Shown here piece after piece: positions 22,901 through 32,257 of a stretch of DNA of 64,000 nt. Made by a program: the position numbers and the translations under genes. Position 1 is the first letter of the stretch. The number at the start of each line of letters is the position of its first letter. The DNA comes from Mesorhabditis belari (Eukaryota > Nematoda > Chromadorea > Rhabditida > Rhabditidae), in NCBI GenBank assembly GCA_958450365.1, contig CAUEEP010000924.1, positions 1,064,501 through 1,128,500 on the forward strand, in the 5' to 3' direction. The notes under the pieces were generated by a model. It searched no databases. It was not told where the DNA came from and saw only the letters and a program-made list of their open reading frames with translations.

Positions 22901-25900
22901 CTTGAGCCATTTATTGATTGAATTGTTAAGTGTGATGAAAAATGGGTTGATTACGATAATTCTAGAAGGTTTGGACAGTGGGTGGAACGTGGTAAACCTG
23001 CTGGGACAATGCCCAAAAAAAGCCTCCATCCTAAAAAAATTTTAATGACAGTTTGGTGGACTGCACGTGGTATTATGCACATAGACTATTTACCACGTGG
23101 CCAAACGATTAATTCGAATGTCTATTGTGCCGAGATTGATGCAGTTCAACAAAAACTCACTGAGAGACGCGCATCATTGGTAAATAGGAAAGGTGTCCTG
23201 TTGCTCTATGATAACGCGCGACCACATGTCTCTTTACAGACTCGACAACAAATCCAGAGTGTTGGATGGGAGGTTTTACCACATCCACCTTATAGTCCAG
23301 ACCTTTCTCCATCTGATTATTATTTATTTTTGTCTCTGTCTAACTTTTTGGCTGTCTAACTGTCTCTGTCTCTGGCCAATAAATGGTTCAATTCCGAAGA
23401 AGATGTCAAAACCGAGGTTGATCTTTTCTTCGCCTCTAAGGACCAAGATTTTTATTATCATAGAATGTCTTTACTTGTAGAACGTTGGCAAAAGGTTGTT
23501 CTTTCGAATGGTGATTACTTCGTTGAATAAAAATTATTTTAACGAAACTTATGGTCTTTTATATTTAAACGTTAAAAACGTGGATTTTTCTTTTTCACAC
23601 ACCTAATACTTTGTGCTCGGCTCGTAAACGCGCGCCATTTGGCGCACCACGGAGAATTTAGGGTTTATGATTCTTGCTTTATGATCAAAAGATCACCCTT
23701 TTTGGGGATGAATGCTCCAAATTCGTAAACGCACTCAATTCTCGAATATTTTTTTGAACGAACGAGTTGATGGCTCGAAGAATTCGTGTTTACGTGCACT
23801 AGATAGGGTGTTTACGTTTTGTTTACAATTTTCAAGCTTAAAGTACACATTGAAGAGACCTTGTAAGCGTTGAGGGCGATTCGTCGGCTCTCCTCGATGA
23901 TCTTGGCAAAACTCTCCACGGTGATCACTTTTCCGTTGTATTTGGAAACTCTCTGGAAACATGATTTTGCCGTCTTTGCCGCTTTGAGTTCAATATTTCT
24001 GCTCGGACCGATTTGACGCCACAGCGCAGTCGGCAGCAGCAGCCACCGCGCTGTGGCGTCAGATCGGCAGCACGCTTGTTTACGGCCCACATGATTCGGG
24101 TTCGAGTCCCGGCCGTGACGTGACTTTTGCTTTTTAAAAAAACGAAATATGAGATGCATAACTGCATAGAATTCGAAGACTAACAACCAAAAAATTATGT
24201 AAATTGTCGTTTGAGTTTCGTCCAAATCATCTTTGAGTTTCGAGTTTGCGAACTCTCGCATACAGACAGACAGCTCCTCTCTATGGAGAGTAGAATGCAA
24301 TGAGTTAAGACTGTCTAAACTTGAGCTTATGGTCATTTTTTACCTCCTCGAAAGTCTCTTTTCCGACGTTTACCGCGCGCTCGTTGAACAACGCCATATT
24401 TGCCTAAATCTTGACTTGTTTAGTCCCGAAATTTCCCTTTTCTATTGCCGAAATTCACCTCAAAACCGTTTTTTATGTCCGCCGGTGTGTTGGCTTTGAC
24501 CTGTTCGACGATGTTCTGAAAAAGGGATGATTGTGGTCGAGATTGGGTGATCAGGGACCAGATTTTTGGCTATTTTTAGCCAGATCTGGCTCTAGATCTG
24601 AAGCTGAGCGTGGGCTTGACGGGTCACCCGCCTCGCCTGGCTTTGCCACTACGCTATCTCACAAAAAGTACAGCCAAAAGCCAATTCTCTCGGCTTCTGC
24701 CCTAGCTTTAGGTCTGATCTGAACGGGTACGGAAACGGTCGGAGCACTTTTTTCTAATGTTCACTTTACATTTTCGTCCAAATCATCGCCTTACTGATCT
24801 TATATTAAAGGGTTTTTGTTTTGGCCCGTTTTTTCTCTAGTCTGATCCCTACTAAATCCACGGGAACAATTTCCGTCTTAGATTTTGCCGTTTTTTGCTG
24901 TTGCTTTGAATAAATCCTGGCCAACAGCAAAGCATCCTGACCATCCGATCCTGGCCATCGAATCCTGACCATCCGATCCTGGCCATCCAATCCTGGCCAT
25001 CCGATCCTGGCCATCGAATCCTGACCATCCGATCCTGGCCATCGAATCCTGACCATCCGATCCTGGCCATCCAATCCTGACCATCCGATCCTGGCCATCG
25101 AATCCTGACCATCCGATCCTGGCCATCGAATCCTGACCATCCGATCCTGGCCATCCAATCCTGACCATCCGATCCTGACCATCCGATCCTGGCCATCCAA
25201 TCCTGACCATCCGATCCTGGCCATCGAATCCTGACCATCCGATCCTGGCCATCCAATCCTGACCATCCGATCCTGACCATCCGATCCTGGCCATCCAATC
25301 CTGACCATCCGATCCTGGCCATCCAATCCTGGCCATCCGGTCCATCGAATCCTGGCCAACTTACCCTCACAAATGGCTCGAATGTTGCACCAGTCGCCGG
25401 CACACCGCAGAAAGTTTTTCCCCTGAGGGAACAATAGCAACAACAATTTCTTTCTAACAAGAGAGATTTCCATTATTTGACTACTCGATATTTAAAATAA
25501 ATATTTGAATATTTCTGGAAAACTACTGAAATATAGTTGACAAAGATGAGATGCTCCGCCTTAAATTTTGCCGTTTTATTTTGCTGTCGCTTTGCTGTTG
25601 TTGCTGGCCAACAGCAAAGCATCCTGGCCATCCAACCCTGACCATCCAACCCTGGCCATCCAACCCTGGCCATCGAATCCTGGCCAACTTACCCTCACAA
25701 ATGGGTCGAATGTTGCACCAGTGACCGGCGCGCCGCAGAAAGTTTTCCCCCTGAGATTGTCGAGTTGATGGTTGACGAGTTCGCATAGGGAATTGATGAA
25801 ATCGCGTCCACAATCTGGAAACTCATTCAATGAAATTTCGAAACAAAATGACTAGTTTTCCATTATTGATTCGTTTTTCAAAAGCACCACTTCTTTTGCT

Positions 25901-28900
25901 GCATTGACGAATCTTTTGTTAGAGAAGTTCAGTCCTTTGTTTTTCTTTGTCAAATCGAGACAAGAAACGTTTCAAATACCACTCAATTTCCCTATCTTCT
26001 TAATTTACATTTATAAAAATGTGTAAAAGAGTCTTTTTGGAAGATTGAAAGGATGAAAATAAGCAAAAACGAATTGTTTCCATTCTGCATTTGTAATGCT
26101 TTTTTTAAAATCAAAAAATAAGCAAGTATTCGAAATTTTTTGCAAAACCGACTCTGACTGAAGTATTCCCATTGTGAACAGACACCAATTAGCACTGTTT
26201 TGTTTTTTCAATTTTTCTCAATTCCCAATCTTTTCCTGATCTCTGTCTTGTGATCAGGAAAAGATTTTGAAAGGTCAAAGATCGAATGCTTTGATAGAAT
26301 CAAATGCTTTGATAGGATCGAATGATTTGATAGAATCAAATGCTTTGATCATTCGAATGCTTTGATCGAATCAAATGCTTTGATCGAATCAAATGCTTTG
26401 ATAGAATCAAATGCTTTAATTGAATCGAATGCTTTAATCGAATCAAATCCTTTGATAGAATCGAATGCTTTAATCGAATCGAATCCTTTGATAGAATCAA
26501 ATGCTTTGATCATTCGAATGCTTTGATAGAATCGGATGCTTTGATAGAATCGAATGCTTTGATCAAATCGAATGCTTTGATCAAATCGAATGCTTTGATC
26601 AAATCGAATGCAAACCCTTACCTCCAACTCTGACAGAAATATCCCCATTGTGAACAGCGGCATCGGGGCGTGGCGCTGTCCAACATTCGACTTTTTCAAA
26701 AGTTTCATCCAATTTGCGTCCAATTTCGACGCTTCGCAAATGACTGTTCAAGTATTGTTCGTCGAATTTTCGCGCTCGTCTCGCGTCTCGGATTAAAATC
26801 ATCAGATTCTAATAGAAAACTTGTTAACGAAAAGATTTTGATTTTCTATTTGATAAGAAACGGTTAAAATCTCTAAAAGAAGCGTCGGAGTGTCGCGTCG
26901 CGTTCAACTCTCAAAGAAACGCTCATATCTCGACACCAGTACGTTTATTTCAGCGGGTTTTGGTGTCAAATTAAAGTAGAAAAAATGGGCGTTTTTTTGA
27001 GATATAGCACATCATTTTTGCGTTAGCCAGTGCTTAGAAAAAAGCGATTGAAAATCGGTGTCGAGAATAAACTTGCGGCAACGCGACGCTCCTATAGGCA
27101 GCCATTCTCTAGAGTTTTTTCTAATGATAAATTCGACGAACTTGTCCAATTCTTCCACGATCTTGTTGCGCGTAAGCGATGAATTCTTGAAGTGACGAGA
27201 GATCGTGACCGTCGACTTGTTGCGAAAAGTTCAGCACCTTAAAACAAAAAAAAAACTTCTTTTTAATTGAATCACTGCAATAAACAACAAAACTTCAATG
27301 GTTATTCGAAAAAATTTGAAAGCTTTTGAAAAAAAGTTATGGTTTAGTTGTTTTTTCAAAACTTTGTCAATTTCATTCTCCGAAGACGAAAGGTTTTAAA
27401 AGAGAGTACGTTCATTACCGCGTTTCCCGCGCACATCGACTTTGCCGCCATGGCAAAGTCGAGGGGCTAAGAGTCTTGTTCTTAAGAGTCTGGAGGTCAA
27501 TTCGAGTCAATCCTCGACTGGCTAAGAGTCTTGTTCTTAAGAGTCCGGAGGTCAATTCCGCCCATTGGTTCAATCCCGCCCGTTGGATTATCGGTTCCTT
27601 TTCCCCAGTTTTCTTTCTTTCTTTCATTTAGGGTAGGGGTTGTGCTTGTTTATTGTTTGTTTGAACACAATAGCTTTTAAAAAGAGAGCACTTTTAAATT
27701 ACCGCGTTTCCCGCGCCCCTCGACTTTGCCGTCATGGCCGACTGGCTAAAAGTCTTGGATATTAGGAGGATCTAGGATCCTAGGAGGTCTTAGGATCTTA
27801 GGAGGATCTTAGGAGGTCAATCCCGTCCATTGGTTCAATCCCACCCGTTGGATTATTGGTTCTTTCTTTCATTTAGGGTAGGGGGTTGTGCTTGTTTATT
27901 GTTTGTACCGTATTATTTGTGTGAATCAATGTTTGTTTCTTGTTTTAAAACCGGTTTTTAAACGGTTTTCAAGATCTTTTGTTTCTTTTCGTGTTTCAAA
28001 AGCAATCGCAAAGCAGTCCAAGGAAGCAAAGCAGTCCAAGGACTGTAAGACGAGTTTAACCTTCTCCTAAAGACTTGCCAAGTCCGACGAAAGCAGCAGC
28101 GTGTTGATGAAAAGCACGACGAAGAACGGAGTCGTGTTTCGAATGTCGAATGTTCCCTGGCAATCGATGAGCAAAACGGCCAACTGAAAATGGGAACTTT
28201 TTTGGTTGTTTGATGCTTTTCCATCAATTTTCGACCTCTTCGCCTTGTTCGTTTTGATAGGAAAGAACTTCGTTCCACACTTGGACTCCCTGAGTATCCG
28301 TGTCGTCGATGTTTCGGAAAGGGTTTCCCGTTGGGCCACTGAAATCAAATTTCATTCTGAATGATCCAGCTGTGCGTTCTTTCCCCGTCGCTCACAGGAA
28401 AAGGTGGCGTCTGGCACACTACTCTGGATAAAGCCCGCCTGAGTGCCGCCATGGCTGTTTTGATTACCCAAATTCGGCCAAAATGCGCGTTGGGCCCCTG
28501 GAATCAGATTTCATTCTGAAGAATAGCTGATCCATCTGTGCGTTCTTTCCCTGTCGCTCACAGAAATAGGTGACGTCTGGCACACTACTCTGGATAAAGC
28601 CCGCCTGAATGCCGCCATGGCTGTTTTAATTACGCCGCTATTTAAATTTTTGTGCTTCTATTAGGTTGTTCGGACATCCCAGACACATCTCAGACATCCC
28701 AGACGCATCTCAGACATCCCAGACACATCTCAGACAACCCAGACACATCTCAGACAACCCAGACACATCTCAGACATCCCAGACACATCTCAGACCAGAC
28801 ATCTCAGACAACCAGAACATCTCAGACATCCCAGACACATCTCAGACAGAACATCTCAGACAACCCAGACACATCTCAGACATCCCAGACACATCTCAGA

Positions 28901-31078
28901 CAACCCAGATACATCTCAGACAACCCAGACACATCTCAGACATCCCAGACACATCTCAGACAACCCAGATACATCTCAGACAACCCAGACACATCTCAGA
29001 CATCCCAGACACATCTCAGACATCCCAGACACATCTCAGACAACCCAGACGCATCTCAGCTAAATTTAAATAGCGGCGTCTGGCACACTACTCTGGATAA
29101 AGCCCCCCTCCACAACGAGTACAAAAATTTTTGTCTTCAAATCAAAAATCTAAGCACTAACAATTCTTAAATGACGTCCAACTAAGAGAAAAATGCAAAA
29201 AGAATCGATTTCGACTTGTGAATTTTTTGTTGATCGGTCGCGAAATTTTGTCTTTTGACCTAATCAAAACATCAACGGTGCTGGCCATGGAGTTCACCAA
29301 CTTTGATACGCCATATCTACAGAAGTACTCGACAGAACCCATAAGTGTTATGTATATTCTGAAAGCTCAGGTTGAGCTCTACACGATGGTAGTAGTTTTT
29401 CTATATGTTTTCTATTTTATTCAGGTTTTTGCCCTTCCGAGCACCAAAGTTGAAATCTAGAAATTTTCAAAGTCACTTTTCATCGCGATACCGTCGTCAA
29501 ATCGTGGTGAAAGTGTGTTTTTTGGAATCTACGCAAAAAATTGGCCCAGGAAAGTGGAATTTGAATAATTGCAACTGGGATATCTTAGGTGAATTGTTTA
29601 GGTCAAAAGACAAAATTTCTCGACCTATCAACAAAAAATTGACAAGTCGAAATCGATTCTTTTTGCATTTTTTCTCTTAGTTGGACATCATTTAAGAATT
29701 GTTAGTGCTTAGATTTTTGATTTGAAGACAAATGTTTTTTTTCAAACTACGTACTCGTTGTGCCCCCCCCACATCGGCGCGAAATAAGGCAAAAATGCGT
29801 TTTCTATAGGATTTTTCTGGGAGTACCTTTTTTAGATGCGGAAAATTGTGCTGATTCCGAATCTGAAGGAATTTTCCAAATCCCTCTGACAGAAATTTAG
29901 TTTTAGCAGTTTTTTGGTCATTTTGTATGGGAAATTTTGTGGTACCCTGCAGTTTGGAGCTCGTAACTCGACAACGAGGGTCTAGAACCAAAAACGAAGG
30001 AGTAGGTCTTATTCTAGAGATTCTTACGAATATTTTGATGCAAAAATCATAAAATTTGCTCAACTCTACAAAAAGTTATAACATTTTTTAAAGAAGAAAT
30101 GAGAAAATTTAAAAAATTCTCTATTGCACAATTGTTTTGTTCAAAAGAACAATGTAGCTATGTATCGTATTCACTCAAAACAATTAAGGAATATGCAAAA
30201 TAATGACTGAAGTGCGCGGGAGAGTCGAACCAACAACCCCGTACTTTTGCGCTGGATTGACGTCGCGCGCCTTAGACCACTCGGCCACGGTTTCCCCTGA
30301 TGTTTTTAGTGTATTTTGCAAAATTTCTTTAAAGATGTTATAACTTTTTGTGGAGTTGAGCAAATTTTATGATTTTTGCATCAAAATATTCGTAAGAATC
30401 TCTAGAATAAGACCTACTCCTTCGTTTTTGGTTCTAGACCCTCGTTGTCGAGTTACGAGCTCCAAACTGCAGGGTACCACAAAATTTCCCATACAAAATG
30501 ACCAAAAAACTGCTAAAACTCAATTTAAAAAATTTCTGTCAGAGGGATTTGGAAAATTCCTTCAGATTCGGAATCAGCACAGTTTTCCGCATCTAAAAAA
30601 GGTACTCCCAGAAAAATCCGATAGAAAACGCATTTTCGCGCCGATGTGCCCCCCCTGAGTGCCGCCACGGCTGTTTTAATTACCCAAATTCGGGCAAAAT
30701 GCGCGCGACTGTGAAAGCAAGCGGTAAACATAGAAGCTTCTCACCCAATAATGTCGTCATCGCTTCGATAAGGAAATCGTCCTCGTCGCAAAGTGTCGAG
30801 ATAAACATTGCTGAGGAAAGTTTTCCCGTGCCGAATTTTCCCACAAATAGAGATGATGGCCACCTGAATGGAGTTGATTGTCGAGCAAAATTCATAGCAG
30901 CTAAACGTCGTCTTTGATTAGTCATATTATTAGTAATATTATTAGTAATATTATTAGTAATATTCCTCACCGGTCTGTCCCCAATTTGCCGGACCAAACT
31001 CCCGAGAAGTGACTCGTTGAGAGTGGTCGGTGTGCGCTCGTCTGGACCCGTTTCGATCAATTTCTCCATTCGACCCAT
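13937..31078 (-). CDS. Atlastin/GBP-like large GTPase (GB1/RHD3-type G domain), 19 exons, 620 aa
   Basis: Exons in transcript order: 31078-30971, 30863-30745, 28338-28236, 28183-28079, 27237-27142, 26808-26622, 25814-25693, 24515-24459, 24403-24344, 23952-23860, 22599-22531, 19712-19614, 19569-19485, 18425-18361 (or its copy 19029-18965), 18296-18189, 16639-16550, 15613-15526, 15227-15181, 14098-13937. All phases agree and the sum is 1863 nt. The P-loop GKIRHGKT is near residue 44, a switch-like DTDTQG near 90, DCQG (G3) at 117-120, and the RD pair (G4) at 184-185. Residues 190-400 align with the atlastin middle domain as I remember the family, including TFEE...YNGK and FVEWLEKRIDEL. Atlastin then has two membrane helices; here a Lys/Glu-rich, coiled-coil-like tail follows, with a Pro/Ser/Thr end (PPTPPSPRN). 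It probably hydrolyses GTP and dimerises in the cytosol; its role is unknown. The last four exons rest on phase and a poly(A) signal only. Confidence 0.8.
14402..14470 (+). other. tRNA-like sequence (pair with 14763-14832)
   Basis: TAAGTGGTAAAGTGTTCGCG (A-box-like) and GCAGGTTCAAATCC (B box) are arranged as in a tRNA. It lies in the first intron left of the last GTPase exon, on the opposite strand. Confidence 0.4.
14763..14832 (-). other. tRNA-like sequence, related to 14402-14470
   Basis: On the minus strand it starts GCAGCGGTGGCCTAGTGGCA and ends with a B box GCAGGTTCGAATCC, better preserved than its partner. GCGAG-TCGATTA-CTCGC could form an anticodon-like arm but leaves too many bases before it. 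A tRNA pseudogene or a SINE head. Confidence 0.4.
15625..16138. repeat. 32-bp array (GATTAGATCTAATAGAGAAT...)n in a GTPase intron
   Basis: About 16 units with alternating TTTATATATCAAC, TTACATATCAAC and TAATCTATCAAC ends, giving a higher-order pattern. Confidence 0.9.
16660..18180. repeat. GTPase intron rich in duplications
   Basis: A hairpin pairs 17255-17330 with 17380-17440 (CTTCTAGTTGACAAAGATGA). The block 17030-17110 recurs at 17530-17600 and 17590-17690 at 17800-17900. The piece at 17168-17235 recurs at 25437-25505, next to the duplicated exon edge there. Confidence 0.6.
18189..18425 (-). other. GTPase exons 14-15, distal copy (intact)
   Basis: Exon 18425-18361 begins ATEAFTLTQEDKKWDD and exon 18296-18189 begins KKASKAFVKVAKEH. 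The second exon starts with AAAAAA, keeping phase 0, and ends GAG|GTGGGC, a phase-0 donor leading to the exon at 16639. The pair is repeated nearly identically at 18770-19029. Confidence 0.6.
18485..18720. mobile_element. Half copy of a GACAAATGCGACC-family hairpin
   Basis: One arm with TTTGCGCACCTGGACATTTG, GCTGGAAAAGGC and GGGAATCGTATACG. The second arm is replaced by the exon duplication. Confidence 0.6.
18770..19029 (-). pseudogene. GTPase exons 14-15, proximal duplicate with a broken second exon
   Basis: The first exon (19029-18965) is intact and phase-compatible with the exon at 19569-19485. In the second (from 18908) the acceptor-side run has one A fewer than the distal copy, shifting the frame to an early stop. 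The donor GTGGGC has become GTTGGGC. The duplicated block extends into the flanking hairpin element. A homopolymer error in the assembly could explain the missing A but not the donor change. Confidence 0.55.
19063..19366. mobile_element. Complete GACAAATGCGACC-family hairpin (second subtype)
   Basis: Two arms pair end to end: GGAGACAAATGCGACC at the left, GGTCGTATTTGTCCCACC at the right. This subtype carries GCTGGAAA...GGCC and an AATTTTGACAAATCAGACC core, unlike the copies at 2029 and 4309. Another copy is at 40278-40560. Confidence 0.75.
20165..21795 (-). mobile_element. Tc1/mariner-superfamily transposon, 1631 bp
   Basis: The ends start CAGTCATGCACAAAAGTCTT and are flanked by TA. The inverted repeats are about 230 bp and contain CAAAAGTCTTGTAACAT twice, at the tip and at the inner edge, as in Tc3-like elements with two transposase sites. 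The enclosed minus-strand transposase is degenerate. Confidence 0.9.
20570..21507 (-). pseudogene. Tc1-type transposase, frameshifted
   Basis: The N-terminal part (from 21507) reads MSGQYLSTRDKEKIVEARE with paired helix-turn-helix segments (AALFKCSEKTVS, GRPPIT linker). The frame then breaks near 21070. The middle holds FTDESK (first catalytic Asp) and GQGSIMLWG, then LYQDNAP (second Asp) and APPYSPDLS, where the usual final Asp/Glu region reads IFGLF. The enzyme is a DDE/D transposase cutting at TA sites. At least two frameshifts and the altered C-terminal motif make it inactive. Confidence 0.85.
22645..23606 (+). mobile_element. Mariner-like transposon, 962 bp, 5'-deleted
   Basis: The terminal repeats are TTAGGTGTGTGAAAAAG, with TA on both sides (22643-22644, 23607-23608). 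It is shorter than a usual mariner (about 1.3 kb) because the DNA-binding N terminus is missing. It lies in the intron between GTPase exons 10 and 11. Confidence 0.9.
22795..23530 (+). pseudogene. Mariner transposase, catalytic motifs kept but frame broken
   Basis: It reads MNFVKKLDKWIPDEL, then a TGA near 22920. After that come CDEKWVDYDN (first Asp), VNRKGVLLLYDNARPH (second Asp) and PHPPYSPDLSPSDYYLF (third Asp), the mariner D,D34D spacing. A CTGTCTCTGTCT insertion then breaks the frame near 23340, and the normal C terminus (NSEEDVK...FFASKDQDF...) continues to a stop at 23530. Confidence 0.85.
24000..24120 (+). other. Hairpin with a tRNA-like half
   Basis: CCGATTTGACGCCACAGCGC near 24007 pairs with its near-perfect inverse at 24045-24065. 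After it GTCAGATCGGCAGC and CGGGTTCGAGTCCCG form an A box and a well-paired T arm. The anticodon arm is unclear, so this may be a tRNA pseudogene or SINE head in a GTPase intron. Confidence 0.4.
24935..25362. repeat. 14-bp array (CCATCCGATCCTGG/CCATCGAATCCTGA)n
   Basis: About 30 units in a GTPase intron, ending about 10 bp from the duplicated exon edge at 25366. Because 14 is not a multiple of 3, all three minus-strand frames stay open for 155-222 codons (Asp-Gly-Gln-Asp-rich). They are artefacts of the repeat. Confidence 0.9.
25366..25434 (-). pseudogene. Partial duplicate of the 3' half of GTPase exon 7 plus its donor
   Basis: The stretch copies 25686-25755: the residues around GKTFCG...PFVR and the donor GTAAGTTGGCC recur with a few substitutions. 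It lacks the first half of the exon and would enter in the wrong phase. It sits at the right edge of the 14-bp satellite at 24935-25360, and a short version of the same satellite follows the real exon at 25620-25685. Confidence 0.6.
26285..26612. repeat. 18-bp array (GAATCGAATGCTTTGATC)n
   Basis: About 18 units, starting 10 bp after the donor of GTPase exon 6. Confidence 0.9.
27415..27880 (+). repeat. Tandem duplication of a tRNA-like segment
   Basis: ACCGCGTTTCCCGCGC, CGACTGGCTAA, GGTTCAATCCC and CCGTTGGATTAT occur in the same order near 27415-27600 and 27700-27870. The spacing resembles a tRNA with a long extra arm, but neither copy folds cleanly. Confidence 0.45.
28079..28183 (-). other. 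GTPase exon 4 (G3 motif DCQG) followed by a probable GC-AG intron
   Basis: This exon encodes LAVLLIDCQGTFD and the helix after it, ending SSDL. Only a donor at TTG|GCAAGT restores the family spacing into the next exon, which starts VLNFSQQV at 27237. The splice is therefore read as GC-AG. No GT donor nearby gives the right phase and spacing. The intron before it is only 52 bp (28235-28184), the kind of short intron usual in nematodes. Confidence 0.6.
28340..28640. repeat. Two copies of a dispersed repeat (GTGCGTTCTTTCC...GCGTCTGGCACACT)
   Basis: The family core, GCGTTCTTTCCCTGTCGCTC then GGCGTCTGGCACACTACTCT, appears at 28374 and 28540. Related copies on either strand lie near 29067, 30657, 33180, 35850, 41060, 41740 and 41900. 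Confidence 0.6.
28633..29076. repeat. 20-bp satellite flanked by a 17-bp inverted repeat
   Basis: About 19 copies of CAGACACATCTCAGACATCC (28672-29055) are bracketed by CGCCGCTATTTAAATTT and its exact inverse AAATTTAAATAGCGGCG. It lies in the large GTPase intron. Long Ser/Thr/His-rich frames result from it. Confidence 0.85.
29113..29757. mobile_element. Foldback element with a unique interior
   Basis: The arms 29113-29275 and 29585-29757 are inverted copies (GATTTGAAGACAAA, TCGAAATCGATTC). The interior of about 300 bp holds an open frame on the plus strand with EFTN FDTP YLQKYSTEP, which I do not recognise. Confidence 0.65.
29758..30657. mobile_element. Large palindrome (about 340-bp arms) with a tRNA-like sequence in the loop
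   Basis: 29760-30100 is repeated inverted at 30320-30657, almost base for base. One arm has a 5- to 6-base insertion (AATTTAAAAA versus ATTTAG). The outer tips are C-rich (GTGCCCCCC). The loop contains the tRNA-like block at 30215-30297. Confidence 0.85.
30215..30297 (-). other. tRNA-Leu/Ser-like sequence
   Basis: On the minus strand GTGGCCGAGTGGTCTAAGGC is a textbook type II D arm and GGTTCGACTC a B box, 83 bases in all with a long extra arm. The anticodon and T stems are mismatched, so probably a pseudogene. Confidence 0.5.
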
Positions 31079-31479
31079 TTTCCTTAGCAAAGGATTCTTT
31101 TAGCATCAATTTCGCGCAAAAAGAAAGCCTTCAAGGTCACAAAAGTTTTTCGTTGATGCCATTTTAAACGTAAATTTATTTCCGTCAAATGATAAGGCTC
31201 AAAAAGAAAGCAAAAATGAAATGGAAAATGAGAATTTCAGCCGACTTTTATACAATCATTTACGTGGTGCAACGTTTTTTCAACGTTTTTTGCAATATTT
31301 TTGATAAAAAGGGATCGAGGAGAGATTTTGGGGATTAGAGTTGATACGAGAGATTTTCTTGCATCACAAAAGCATCGGGATTTGGAAGGAAATGAAATCT
31401 TTTGATAAAGAAGCAAGGAAATGAAAAAGGTGGCGAAAAATTGAAATTACTTAATTTAATTAATTAACTATGTAATTAT

Positions 31480-31740
31480 CATTGCTGTTATTGTTGAAGC
31501 TGCTATTGTTGAAGCTGCTATTGTTGAAGCTGCTATTGTTGAAGCTGCTATTGTTGAAGCTTCAAGCTTAGCCTTGAGATTTCTCTCTTTCTCATTTCAT
31601 TTGAAATATTTATTCAACTAATGAAAGACCAAATCACTGTGTTCAGTATACTAAAAAAACAACACACGACTAGAGAACAACACACGACTTTTGAACAACA
31701 ATAAGATGAGAAAAACCGGTATTAAATGCTTATTTGGGGG
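31480..31740. repeat. Left member of a direct repeat bracketing the P450 gene
   Basis: It matches 43895-44165 in the same orientation, including CTTCAAGCTTAGCCTTGAG and AGACCAAATCACTGTGTTC. A short CACACGACT duplication is found only here. Confidence 0.75.
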
Positions 31741-32220
31741 GGAAAGTTTGACAAAAGAGATGACAAAAGAGAGAAAAGTGAGATTCGAGATCAATCTCGG
31801 ATCGGGAGTGGCCGAATTGATTCATTCGACGACAATCGACTTCGAAAGATGGACAACTGTGCTCGTGTTCAGGTAAACATAGGGATTTTTCGTTACTTTT
31901 CTGAACCTCTAAAGCCTTTAAAGCCTCTAAAACTTCTAAACTTCTAAAGTCACTAAAGTCTCTAAAGTCTCTCAAGCCTCTAAAGTCTCTAAAGCCTCTA
32001 AAACCTGTAAACCCTAAAGCCTCTAAAGCCTCTAAAGCCTCTAAAGCTTCTAAAGTTTGTTTGTTAACTACTTAATTTAATTAATTAACTATGTTAATTA
32101 ATTCAATTAAATAGTTAACAAATAAACACAACTTTCGTTTAAAATCGATGAAATTGATAATGTTTCACAAAAAACGTGTTGTTTTTGCTTCAATTCCTTT
32201 GCGAACAGTTTGTTTTTCGT

Positions 32221-32226
32221 TTTATT
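32221..32226 (-). promoter_or_regulatory. AATAAA polyadenylation signal of the P450 gene
   Basis: AATAAA on the minus strand lies 31 bases past the P450 stop at 32258, the expected position for 3'-end processing. Confidence 0.6.
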
Positions 32227-32257
32227 TGACAAACTATATACAAAAAAAGAGAGAATT

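Larger units (their letters stand above)
31079..32257. other. Spacer between the GTPase start and the P450 stop
   Basis: It contains a TTGTTGAAGCTGCTA array (31485-31560) in a block copied directly at 43895-44165, then a CTAAAGCCT/CTAAAGTCT array (31900-32060). No further gene seen. No clear promoter motif upstream of 31078. Confidence 0.4.

Noticed and set aside
24805..25473. Minus-strand frames of 155-222 codons rich in Asp-Gly-Gln-Asp
   Set aside because: They exist in all three frames because the 14-bp satellite has no stop codons. The region is an intron of the GTPase gene.
28652..29170. 172-codon plus-strand frame rich in Ser, Thr, His, Asp
   Set aside because: Produced by the 20-bp satellite inside a GTPase intron.
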